A stretch of 46,233 nucleotides of DNA, taken from IMG/VR virus record IMGVR_UViG_3300038724_000005, positions 1-46,233 of that record. One strand, written 5' to 3'. Source of the stretch: a virus. Shown in pieces: positions 1-5,252 of this stretch. Numbering within the stretch: the first letter of the stretch is position 1; each line of letters begins with the position of its first letter. The translations under genes and the position numbers were made by a program. Below the pieces are notes generated by a model. It ran no database searches, was not told the origin of the DNA, and saw only the letters and a program-made list of their open reading frames with translations.

Positions 1-24
1 GGGGTAACCCATTAGAAGTGTGAT

Positions 25-101
25 CGGGGTATAGCGCAGTCTGGTAGCGCGCTTGGTTTGGGACCAAGATGTCGGGAGTTCGAATCTCTCTACCCCGACC
101 A
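25..101 (+). tRNA. tRNA-Pro (anticodon TGG)
   Basis: A 77-nt cloverleaf with encoded CCA can be folded by eye. The anticodon stem 52-56/64-68 closes a seven-base loop with TGG at 59-61. It is the first of three tRNA genes in tandem, 26 bp before tRNA-Arg, and is probably cotranscribed with them. Confidence 0.97.
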
Positions 102-127
102 TTTAATCTTCTTGATTAAATGGACGT

Positions 128-204
128 GCGCCCGTAGCTCAATTGGATAGAGCATCGGCCTTCTAAGCCGAGGGTTGCAGGTTCAATCCCTGCCGGGTGC
201 GCCA
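128..204 (+). tRNA. tRNA-Arg (anticodon TCT)
   Basis: A 77-nt tRNA with encoded CCA. The acceptor stem pairs GCGCCCG with CGGGTGC, including one G-T pair, and the anticodon loop carries TCT. It sits between tRNA-Pro and tRNA-His. Confidence 0.97.
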
Positions 205-230
205 TTCTGGTGTTCCAGCAGGAAAGTAGT

Positions 231-307
231 GGTGGCCGTAGCTCAGTCGGTAGAGTCCAGGATTGTGATTCCTGTTGTCGCGGGTTCGATCCCCGTCGGC
301 CACCCCA
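231..307 (+). tRNA. tRNA-His (anticodon GTG), prophage integration target
   Basis: The anticodon GTG is at 265-267 in a loop closed by 258-262/270-274. An extra 5' G at 231 faces C304, as expected for the histidine G-1. CCA is encoded at 305-307. Everything from base 261 on is shared exactly with attR, so the integrated phage supplies a working 3' half and the tRNA stays functional. Confidence 0.96.
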
Positions 308-309
308 TT
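261..309 (+). repeat. attL: attL core, 49-bp direct repeat
   Basis: Bases 261-309 are identical to 40269-40317. The repeat covers the tRNA-His anticodon arm, variable region, T arm and 3' end plus two bases. It begins after G260 (T40268 in the other copy) and ends before G310 (T40318). A phage integrase gene points at this end. This is the standard layout for tyrosine-integrase insertion into a tRNA 3' end. Confidence 0.95.
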
Positions 310-352
310 GCTACAAGCCTTTCCTAGTAAGTGTCTGCTAACGAAACCCGCT

Positions 353-380
353 TTCGGAATATCTTATTCCGAATATACAG
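353..380. promoter_or_regulatory. Possible integrase arm-site region of attL
   Basis: A 9-bp inverted repeat (353-361 and 365-373, loop TCT) lies 44 bp inside attL. Its right part belongs to the 14-mer TTCCGAATATACAG (367-380), which recurs in the same orientation at 40166-40179 just inside attR. A word repeated only beside the two attachment cores is what arm-type integrase binding sites look like. Function is inferred. The stem could also act as a weak terminator of leftward transcription. Confidence 0.45.
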
Positions 381-417
381 CATGTAACTTTGTACAGTAT
401 TAAAGCTCAGCCTTGAA

Positions 418-468
418 AAATAACACGTCAGAGTGTGGGACGTTCCGCACTCATCCTCAGTGTTATGC
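418..468 (+). repeat. attC-like imperfect palindrome S1
   Basis: The ends are AATAACAC and GTGTTATG, and the centre pairs GAGTG with CACTC. The stop codon of the minus-strand 51-aa gene (463-465) overlaps the right end, as the stop codons do at S5 and S8 further right. At 51 bp it is at the short limit for an integron attC site. It lies close to attL. Confidence 0.55.
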
Positions 469-618
469 GATTACATTTCCAGTGGCTGCGAACATCATCC
501 CGACACAGATATACACTACCCAATGGTTGCTACGGCTGAGACTGGCAATCAAGCCAGCTACGCAAAACATCAAACCTGTGATTGTAAATCCAATACCCAT
601 CTTTCCCGCCCTACGCAT
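463..618 (-). CDS. 51-aa small two-helix membrane protein
   Basis: This short reading frame begins at ATG 618 with MRRAGKMGIG and continues as two hydrophobic stretches (about residues 7-26 and 33-51), separated by a short polar turn containing SRSNHW. It is basic at the N terminus and hydrophobic elsewhere, a composition that random frames rarely show. The TAA stop overlaps attC-like site S1. It is the last gene of the leftward run before attL. No strong ribosome binding site is visible. Function is unknown; it could be a small cassette-type or lysogenic-conversion membrane protein. Confidence 0.5.
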   Translation of the reverse strand: MRRAGKMGIGFTITGLMFCVAGLIASLSRSNHWVVYICVGMMFAATGNVIA

Positions 619-670
619 AGCAATGCGCTGTAATTAGTTTCTCGTATCCTCGCGACAATAAGCGGCGGGG

Positions 671-1009
671 TTATTTTTCTCTGATCTGCAATACTGGTTG
701 TCCGCCGCCAAAGGGATGACCGCCAAACTCAGCAACAATGCTTCCGTCTTGTGCATTCACTACGTGAGTCCACTCTATTTCAAAGCCTGAATCATCTTCT
801 CTATCATCACTCCAATCTGCAATTTCAAAAACCGCATACTTGCCTATAAAGCTTTCTGCTTTTTTTGTGGCTTCTTCTATGTCGTCAGTCTTGGCTAATA
901 AGTCCCAAGCGCCCCCGGACGCGTAATAATGAGAACCACCAAAGACGAAGAACAGAATAACAGGCTCAGTAGGGGTTGTTGTTTCGTTGGTTTGTTCTTG
1001 TTCTTCCAT
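671..1009 (-). CDS. Acidic 112-aa protein of unknown function
   Basis: The protein opens with a Glu/Gln/Thr-rich N terminus. It continues with an FFVFGGSHYYASGGA segment and a helix (residues about 45-60), and ends with strands rich in Asp/Glu and a GGHPFGGG loop. It is strongly acidic. A GGATGAG ribosome binding site precedes ATG 1009. It lies downstream of the integrase on the same strand, separated by a hairpin. I do not recognise a family. Proteins of this size and composition are common in mobile gene pools, which together with its position suggests an accessory gene rather than a core phage function. Confidence 0.7.
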   Translation of the reverse strand: MEEQEQTNETTTPTEPVILFFVFGGSHYYASGGAWDLLAKTDDIEEATKKAESFIGKYAVFEIADWSDDREDDSGFEIEWTHVVNAQDGSIVAEFGGHPFGGGQPVLQIREK

Positions 1010-1038
1010 TGTCGCTCATCCAAATATTTGAAATGTTC

Positions 1039-1061
1039 ACTGGCTTATCATACAAGCCAGT
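1039..1061 (-). terminator. Hairpin after integrase gene
   Basis: ACTGGCTT (1039-1046) pairs perfectly with AAGCCAGT (1054-1061) across a 7-base loop, 20 bp past the integrase stop codon. There is no T-run, so it may be a weak terminator. Bases 1064-1077 carry TAAGGTTATT, so this could equally be a decayed attC-like element that lost its outer left arm. Confidence 0.4.
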
Positions 1062-1080
1062 TAGTCTAAGGTTATTCTAT

Positions 1081-2205
1081 TCACCGGGTCGCGGTGCCTT
1101 TTTTCAGTTTGAGATTATACAGCTCGGCCATGCGTTTGGTTTTGTGGCCAAGGTCTTTGCCGTCTGTTCCGGCTTTTTTCTTCATGTCATGCAATGTCAC
1201 GTCTGTGATGCCGGTGGCGGTTTTGACGTTGGTGAGTGCTTTTTGTAGTGCTGATTTGCTGATTCGGTCGCCACGGGTGTTGCGTATGATGGGGCGCTCG
1301 CGTATCGGTTCGATCTTTCCTGCTGGATATAAGCTGATGGCGGTATCGATGGCGGTTTGCAAGCGGTCGGTGATTTCGATCAGTTCGCCTTTTGAGCCTT
1401 TGCTGCGGATGATGCGCAGATAGTGGATGCCGTCTTCGATGATGATGTCTTCGAGGTTCAGTTTGCATACTTCGTTACGGCGCAGGCCGCCAAGGTAGGC
1501 GATTTCGAGGAGCGAGAAAAACCACGGCGTGGTGCTGTTGAGTGATGCTTCGAGCATTTGGAGGTATTGATCGTCGGTGATGTATACCTGGCGGGCGGTC
1601 TCTGGGAATTTTATCAGGCCGTCAGCGGGGTTTTGCTCCATGCCGGTGAGATATTGGCGCAGCCATTTGAAAAACGCCTGTAGGCAGCTCAGGTGTCGAT
1701 TTGCGGTGGTTGGCTTGGCTTTGCCATCGAGTATGCGGCCAGATGCCTGAGTGACGGTTTGCGGGGTGTTCCAGTAGTCCATATAGCGACGTATGTGCGT
1801 CGGTTTGACGTTAGTAGGGGTCATTGCTCCGAATACGTGGCGTATGCCGTTGTGGGTCGCTTTGCTGGCTGGGTTGCTTGGATCGACGATCACTTCGATG
1901 TAGCGGCGGTAGTCTTCTTGCGTGAGACGGCTGAGGCTAATGAATTTATCTGACACCATGAATTTGTTGAGCCAGTAGTTCACGTCTTTGGCGGGGCGGG
2001 CTTCGATGACGGCGCGGTCGTAGGCGTCCATCACTGCGCGGCGTAGTTCGACGGGTTCGACGATGTTTCCCGCTGGGTCGCGTTGTAGTTTAGCGAGCAC
2101 CTGGCATTTGCCACCCTTGGGGCGATATTCGTAGGACGATTTGCCGCGATAGACTCGGGACGGTAGCCAGTTGTCGGCGGTTGATTTGCGCTTGCGTGGT
2201 GTCAT
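1081..2205 (-). CDS. int: Phage tyrosine integrase
   Basis: The 374-aa product has the domain order of phage tyrosine recombinases: an N-terminal arm-binding part, a SAM-like core-binding domain (about 70-185), and a C-terminal catalytic domain. Box I is GGLRRNEV, with the catalytic Arg near 242. A hairpin Lys lies near 269-272. Box II reads LHDMKKK at 338-344, so the expected HxxR is HxxK here. A second His (LGH, 354) and the nucleophile Tyr (ELY, 363) are in place. The gene lies next to attL in tRNA-His and points toward it. I recall related prophage integrases with HDLK, so Lys342 may be a subfamily trait rather than a defect. Confidence 0.93.
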   Translation of the reverse strand: MTPRKRKSTADNWLPSRVYRGKSSYEYRPKGGKCQVLAKLQRDPAGNIVEPVELRRAVMDAYDRAVIEARPAKDVNYWLNKFMVSDKFISLSRLTQEDYRRYIEVIVDPSNPASKATHNGIRHVFGAMTPTNVKPTHIRRYMDYWNTPQTVTQASGRILDGKAKPTTANRHLSCLQAFFKWLRQYLTGMEQNPADGLIKFPETARQVYITDDQYLQMLEASLNSTTPWFFSLLEIAYLGGLRRNEVCKLNLEDIIIEDGIHYLRIIRSKGSKGELIEITDRLQTAIDTAISLYPAGKIEPIRERPIIRNTRGDRISKSALQKALTNVKTATGITDVTLHDMKKKAGTDGKDLGHKTKRMAELYNLKLKKGTATR

Positions 2206-2238
2206 TGTTGGGCCTGCGGGTGTTGTGTGCTGTTTTTT

Positions 2239-2460
2239 TTATGCGAGGTTGAAACCGTCGTCTTGTATTGATTCTTCTGCGATTTTTGCTGATTCGATTC
2301 CGGCCATTGTATCGATTATAGAGCAGGGCACGAGGGGGCTGCCGTCGGCAGCTGAGATGTATGCAATGTGCATGTTATTAAGCGCAGCGATGCGGGCGGC
2401 TTTCTGTCGTTTGCCGGTAAGTGCTGTCATGTCTGCGTCTGATAAAAAATAACTGGCCAT
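2239..2460 (-). CDS. DUF4224-like small phage protein beside integrase
   Basis: The 73-aa protein begins MASYFLSDADMTALTGKR and continues with a short basic helix and an ISAADGSPLV turn. This matches the DUF4224 pattern (FLT-x-E-L-x-x-LTG ... basic helix ... NADGRPV). Members often sit next to phage integrases and are candidates for excisionase or integrase-partner roles; that role is inferred here. It lies 33 bp upstream of the integrase start and 12 bp downstream of the 170-aa gene, so all three are probably cotranscribed leftward. An AGGTAA ribosome binding site precedes ATG 2460. Confidence 0.7.
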   Translation of the reverse strand: MASYFLSDADMTALTGKRQKAARIAALNNMHIAYISAADGSPLVPCSIIDTMAGIESAKIAEESIQDDGFNLA

Positions 2461-2472
2461 TGTTGTTACCTG

Positions 2473-2985
2473 TTACGCTGCTTCTAGTGCTCGTTCGAGC
2501 TGTCTGATTAATGTTGCATTCGCTGTGTGATCTCGATCCCACGGTTTGTGTGCTGTGAATAATGTGATGATGTCACGTTGGATTTTTTCGAGATCAACGC
2601 GGTGGTCTGGCACTAGAAAGAAGCCACTGCTGCATACGTGATTGAGGTTTTGTTGCTCGACAAAATGCCAGTGCATATCGTCTATTTTTTGATTGATGGC
2701 GGCGCGGGTTTGCGGTACGTCGATAGTATGCAACTCGATTTTTGTGCCGCATTCAAAACCGGTATCGAGAAATACGAGTAGCATGATTGACCACGTGTTT
2801 TTTCGATTTAATATCTTAATGGCTTGGGCGGTACTGATGTGGTGTTTTGGGTTGCCGACTTCAGCGCCTAGTGCGGACATCATTGTGCCGTGCATGTAAA
2901 AAGTGGTGGCTTTTACGGAGTCACGGTTGCGTTGCTCAATTCGGGCGGCGCGGGCTTTTCGTGATTTTTTTTGATGTTTTTTCAT
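2473..2985 (-). CDS. 170-aa phage protein of unknown function
   Basis: The N terminus is highly basic (MKKHQKKSRKARAARIEQ). It is followed by a mixed alpha/beta body with several His and Cys residues and an Ala-rich C-terminal helix. I do not recognise a family. The basic head suggests nucleic acid contact, but this is a guess. ATG 2985 lies 24 bp past attC-like site S3, so the gene is the first one downstream of the cassette-like block and may itself have been the anchor for it. It is followed after 12 bp by the DUF4224-like gene. Confidence 0.65.
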   Translation of the reverse strand: MKKHQKKSRKARAARIEQRNRDSVKATTFYMHGTMMSALGAEVGNPKHHISTAQAIKILNRKNTWSIMLLVFLDTGFECGTKIELHTIDVPQTRAAINQKIDDMHWHFVEQQNLNHVCSSGFFLVPDHRVDLEKIQRDIITLFTAHKPWDRDHTANATLIRQLERALEAA

Positions 2986-3009
2986 ATTTAAATCTCAGTT
3001 AAATTCATT

Positions 3010-3061
3010 CAATAACACATTCACAGCGCGGGACCTTCGGCCCGCGTGCTCAGCGTTATTT
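3010..3061 (+). repeat. attC-like imperfect palindrome S3
   Basis: It starts CAATAAC and ends GTTATTT. The inner arms pair GCGCGGG with CCCGCGT. It lies 6 bp past the stop codon of the PAPS-reductase-like gene and 24 bp before the 170-aa gene. Total length is 52 bp. It is the leftmost member of the contiguous set S3-S8. Confidence 0.7.
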
Positions 3062-3067
3062 CACTCG

Positions 3068-3769
3068 TTAGCCGTCATAGCAGCCGCAAGCAATCTCCGT
3101 ACTGTTGTAAAGCTCAGGGAACATATCATCTGTTGCGATAACGCTACTCCAGCTAAATGACCTCCCAAGCCCCGTCGCCACTGTTAAATTTGCATTTTTT
3201 TCTATTTTTAAAGCACGATCCATTAATTCTGGATGCTGCACGCTGAGAGCGCGAATTTCTCCGGCTTTCATTGCAGGGCAAAAAAAACAACTGCTTTTCC
3301 CCGGCAACGGCAATCCTTCTTTTTCAATTGCATCAATACATTCTTTACGGCCCCATCCCCAGCTTATCAATGGATACTCAGTGCTTGGATCGTCTTTAAT
3401 TCTGTGTGATTCGCCAGCATCTATGCCAACGTAAAACAATTCTGCTTTAATTCCGTTGGCTTTAAGCCAGCGCTTTTGTGGTCTGATTTTGTAGTGCTCG
3501 CTGCAACTTTTGAAACCGTATGCCAACCCCGGCAATGCCTTACGATTTAAGCAGTCAGATTCTAATGTTTGCTTTTCTCTACATATAGATATTTCCGGAA
3601 ATCCGTTATCTAGACACCAGCGCTTCATTATTTTCAAATGCTCGTATGTTTCCGGCTTCTCGCCGCCTGTGTCAGCAAATAAAATTACGTCAGGCTTTAT
3701 TCCGCGCTGCTTAAATCCTACCAACATAGCAGCGCTATTTGTTCCCGCTCCGTAGCTCATTACTTTCAT
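3068..3769 (-). CDS. Phage PAPS-reductase-family protein (cassette gene)
   Basis: The 233-aa protein has the N-type ATP pyrophosphatase start SYGAGTNSAAML (a variant of SGGKDS), then FADTGGEKPETYEH, and YGFKSCSEHYK near the middle. It has a paired-cysteine motif SSCFFCPAM near residue 160 and a C-terminal CGC. This is the PAPS reductase/sulfotransferase-like family (PF01507-type) common in phages and defence-linked loci. The family activates or transfers sulfur or reduces PAPS; which reaction this one performs is unknown. The stop lies 6 bp before S3 and the start 19 bp after S4, so it fills one cassette-like unit alone. Confidence 0.85.
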   Translation of the reverse strand: MKVMSYGAGTNSAAMLVGFKQRGIKPDVILFADTGGEKPETYEHLKIMKRWCLDNGFPEISICREKQTLESDCLNRKALPGLAYGFKSCSEHYKIRPQKRWLKANGIKAELFYVGIDAGESHRIKDDPSTEYPLISWGWGRKECIDAIEKEGLPLPGKSSCFFCPAMKAGEIRALSVQHPELMDRALKIEKNANLTVATGLGRSFSWSSVIATDDMFPELYNSTEIACGCYDG

Positions 3770-3788
3770 GTCAGAACCCTAGTTCGTG

Positions 3789-3851
3789 AAATAACAATTC
3801 ACTTTTGTCAGATGTTCGCTGTGGCTCACACAGCAAAGCTCTGGGTTATTG
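3789..3851 (+). repeat. attC-like imperfect palindrome S4
   Basis: The left arm reads AATAACAATTCACTTTTG and the right end CTGGGTTATTG. The TAACAATTC start is the same as in classical class 1 integron attC sites of aadA type, read on the plus strand. The stop codon of the 63-aa gene (3852-3854) abuts its right edge. The PAPS-reductase-like gene starts 19 bp from its left edge. Confidence 0.75.
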
Positions 3852-4043
3852 CTACTCGTTGCCAACTCTGGCGAAGTTGCGTAACTCGACCCAGTCGCAC
3901 TCGTCAAACTTGAATATATCAACGCCATCAGCTGGATAGCCGGTCTGATTGATATAACGCTCCTTCGCCTCTGCTTTTGTTGTTGCTGCTCCAGAATATA
4001 TTTTAGTGCCGCCTTCACCTTCGATTCTAATAAGTTCTGCCAT
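3852..4043 (-). CDS. 63-aa protein of unknown function (cassette gene)
   Basis: I start it at ATG 4043 (MAELIRIEGEGG), preceded by a GGAGGGC ribosome binding site that lies between the site S5 and the start. An upstream in-frame ATG at 4073 falls inside S5 and is less likely. The small acidic protein looks like alternating strands plus one helix (TKAEAKERYINQTG). It has one Cys and an FDECDWVEL segment. I do not recognise a family. It fills one unit between S5 and S4 alone. Confidence 0.75.
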   Translation of the reverse strand: MAELIRIEGEGGTKIYSGAATTKAEAKERYINQTGYPADGVDIFKFDECDWVELRNFARVGNE

Positions 4044-4060
4044 TTCGTTGCCCTCCAGAG

Positions 4061-4124
4061 CAATAACAAACATTTAAAATTGGACTGTCGCTAGCGCTCC
4101 AGCCCGTTAAAATTGGTGTTATGT
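4061..4124 (+). repeat. attC-like imperfect palindrome S5
   Basis: CAATAAC at the left pairs with GTTATGT at the right. The left arm TAACAAACATTTAAAATT and the right CCCGTTAAAATTGG keep the register of Vibrio-type attC arms. The GGACTG and CCAGCCC segments also match that class. The centre is a GCTAGCGC palindrome. The left arm carries the extra unpaired bases, which in classical sites marks the end next to the gene stop codon. Here the gene start is at that end. Confidence 0.8.
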
Positions 4125-4289
4125 GTCTTTCTTTTTTATAGCTTCATTTAGCTCAGCCAGAATTCTCTCTGCTGTAGCTTCACTGTAATGATGTCTATTA
4201 AAAAGCTCCTCTCCGAATTCGTTATAGCTTCTAACAAGCATCGTCACGCCTTCTCCTTTTCGCCGCTCAAACTTTGGGTATTCGTCCAT
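4119..4289 (-). CDS. 56-aa acidic/helical protein (cassette gene)
   Basis: This frame runs from ATG 4289 (MDEYPKFERRKGEG) to a TAA inside S5. A GGAG ribosome binding site precedes the start by 9 bp, and the start lies 19 bp from S6. The C-terminal half (SEATAERILAELNEAIKKK) is a clear amphipathic helix. No family recognised. The ribosome binding site, the fixed spacing to S6 and the stop within S5 support it as a real gene. Confidence 0.7.
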   Translation of the reverse strand: MDEYPKFERRKGEGVTMLVRSYNEFGEELFNRHHYSEATAERILAELNEAIKKKDT

Positions 4290-4308
4290 TTCCTAGCTCC
4301 AGAAATAC

Positions 4309-4384
4309 ACATAACAAACATTTAAAAATGGAGCGCCTTACTCGCTGGCGCTCCCTCGTTGCCCAATTAAAACTGGGGTTATTG
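4309..4384 (+). repeat. attC-like imperfect palindrome S6
   Basis: It starts ACATAACAAACATTTAAA and ends AACTGGGGTTATTG. The inner stem pairs GGAGCGCC with GGCGCTCC perfectly. At 76 bp it is the longest of the set. The left arm repeats the first 14 bases of the S5 arm from TAAC on. Confidence 0.8.
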
Positions 4385-4385
4385 C

Positions 4386-4562
4386 TCACCATCGCCGTTT
4401 ATTTGCACGTGCGCGGTACTGTGATTCGATTACTGCCTGTCGTTCTATTTTATTTATCTGTTCTGATTTTTTATGTGCATTCTTAAGTGCATTTTCAAAT
4501 TCAATTACGCACTCCAAGCAACTGGTGCTTTTGTTCCCGTGTTTACATTCTGTATATTTCAT
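4386..4562 (-). CDS. 58-aa Cys/His-rich helical protein (cassette gene)
   Basis: The frame starts at ATG 4562 with a strong GGGAGGG ribosome binding site and stops with TGA one base from S6. The N terminus has a potential zinc site (C6-x2-H-x6-C15-x2-C18). The rest is one long charged helix ending in RARANKRRW. A tiny zinc-binding, nucleic-acid-contacting protein is plausible but unproven. It is the only gene between S7 and S6. Confidence 0.7.
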   Translation of the reverse strand: MKYTECKHGNKSTSCLECVIEFENALKNAHKKSEQINKIERQAVIESQYRARANKRRW

Positions 4563-4578
4563 AATTAACCCTCCCGAG

Positions 4579-4640
4579 CAATAACAAATAATTCAATTCG
4601 GACGTCGCTAAAGCTCCGCCCATTAAAACTAGGGTTATGC
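4579..4640 (+). repeat. attC-like imperfect palindrome S7
   Basis: The left arm is CAATAACAAATAATTCAA followed by CGGACG. The right arm is CTCCGCCC, ATTAAAACTAGG and GTTATGC, a good match to the GTTRRRY-type core. It is 62 bp long, 16 bp before the 58-aa gene start and 24 bp after the Gp49-like stop. It is one of the clearest members of the set. Confidence 0.82.
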
Positions 4641-4664
4641 GCCCCGTACTGGCGGCGCTGATTG

Positions 4665-4982
4665 TTAACTTTTAGCGTCGTGGAGTTTTTGTTTCAGTGC
4701 GTAGCCCTCCAACTCCCAGACTTGGCATTGCGAGTTGTCAATCGCAATTTTTTCACCAAGCTCTGCGTTATCATTTTCTGGTGAAACACTACAGGAGGGT
4801 TTACCAACGACAGCAAAACCGTTTTCCATTGTCAGTACCGCCCAGCGCAAAGTCTGACCAGTTTTTGTTACATGCTTGACAATTTCCACATCTGTAATTT
4901 TTTTATGTAATCCTTCCAGAGTTACGCGAGGTGCATTTAAACCTTTCTCAACAATTTCTTTTTCAGCATCTTGGTCTTTCAT
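4665..4982 (-). CDS. Gp49-family phage protein (cassette gene)
   Basis: I start it at ATG 4982 (MKDQDAEKEIVEKGLN), with a GGAG ribosome binding site just past S8. An upstream ATG at 5054 would run through S8 and is rejected. Residues about 25-100 match the phage Gp49/Gp66-like family (PF13876 type): a KITDVEI opening, a WAVLTMENGFAVVG core, CSVSPENDNAELGEKIA, and a WELEGYALKQKL end. The family is widespread in tailed phages; its function is unknown. That a typical phage gene sits as a single cassette-like unit is notable. Confidence 0.82.
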   Translation of the reverse strand: MKDQDAEKEIVEKGLNAPRVTLEGLHKKITDVEIVKHVTKTGQTLRWAVLTMENGFAVVGKPSCSVSPENDNAELGEKIAIDNSQCQVWELEGYALKQKLHDAKS

Positions 4983-5001
4983 GGTTTCTATCTCCGCCAG
5001 C

Positions 5002-5063
5002 GCATAACAAAGGTAGGCAGCAGGACGGCGCTGGCGCTTCGCCTCCGCTACCAAGGGTTATTT
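5002..5063 (+). repeat. attC-like imperfect palindrome S8
   Basis: It starts GCATAACAAAGGTAGG and ends CTACCAAGGGTTATTT. Both GGTAG/CTACC and GGCGCTGGCGCTTCGCC pair in the stem. The TAA stop of the 64-aa gene overlaps the right end. It is the rightmost attC-like site and marks the junction between the methylase operon and the cassette-like block. Confidence 0.78.
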
Positions 5064-5252
5064 CCCTGCAGTTTTTGCATTCAGTTCTGCAATCAATGGG
5101 TCGATTTTTTCTTGATCTTCAACGTGAAGGCTCCAATCTTGATTGCATCCACATCCGTAACAGTTTTTTCGCCCCGCTTCATTTACACCAATCTCATTGG
5201 ATGTTAGTTCGAGTAATTCACAGCACTTATGGCATAGGTATATTTGCTTCAC
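5058..5252 (-). CDS. 64-aa cysteine-rich (zinc-ribbon-like) protein
   Basis: The start is GTG 5252, whose GTGA overlaps the TGA stop of the methyltransferase, with a GGAGAG ribosome binding site. Cys pairs at residues about 7/10/11 (CHKCC) and near 31-36 (CYGCGC) could bind one zinc, and the C-terminal half is acidic and helical. The role is unknown. Because it is translationally coupled to the methylase it belongs to the phage operon rather than to the cassettes. Its stop overlaps S8. Confidence 0.75.
   Translation of the reverse strand: MKQIYLCHKCCELLELTSNEIGVNEAGRKNCYGCGCNQDWSLHVEDQEKIDPLIAELNAKTAGK

Noticed and set aside
413-637. Plus-strand open frame of 74 aa
   Set aside because: It runs through attC-like site S1 and lies antisense to a better-looking 51-aa membrane gene on the minus strand; no ribosome binding site.
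4274-4486. Plus-strand open frame of 70 aa with a hydrophobic end
   Set aside because: It spans site S6 and overlaps the starts and ends of two minus-strand genes that have good ribosome binding sites. The hydrophobic look comes from reading the complement of a Lys-rich helix.
4983-5054. N-terminal extension of the Gp49-like gene
   Set aside because: The extension reads through S8, has no ribosome binding site, and is not part of the family domain.
3010-5063. The palindromes S3-S8 as ordinary intrinsic terminators
   Set aside because: None is followed by a T-run, the outer TAAC/GTTA ends and inner arms are shared between sites, and one stands between every pair of single genes.
3010-5063. 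CRISPR array
   Set aside because: The repeats differ in sequence, are palindromic at the ends, and spacing is set by genes of 171-702 bp rather than by short uniform spacers.
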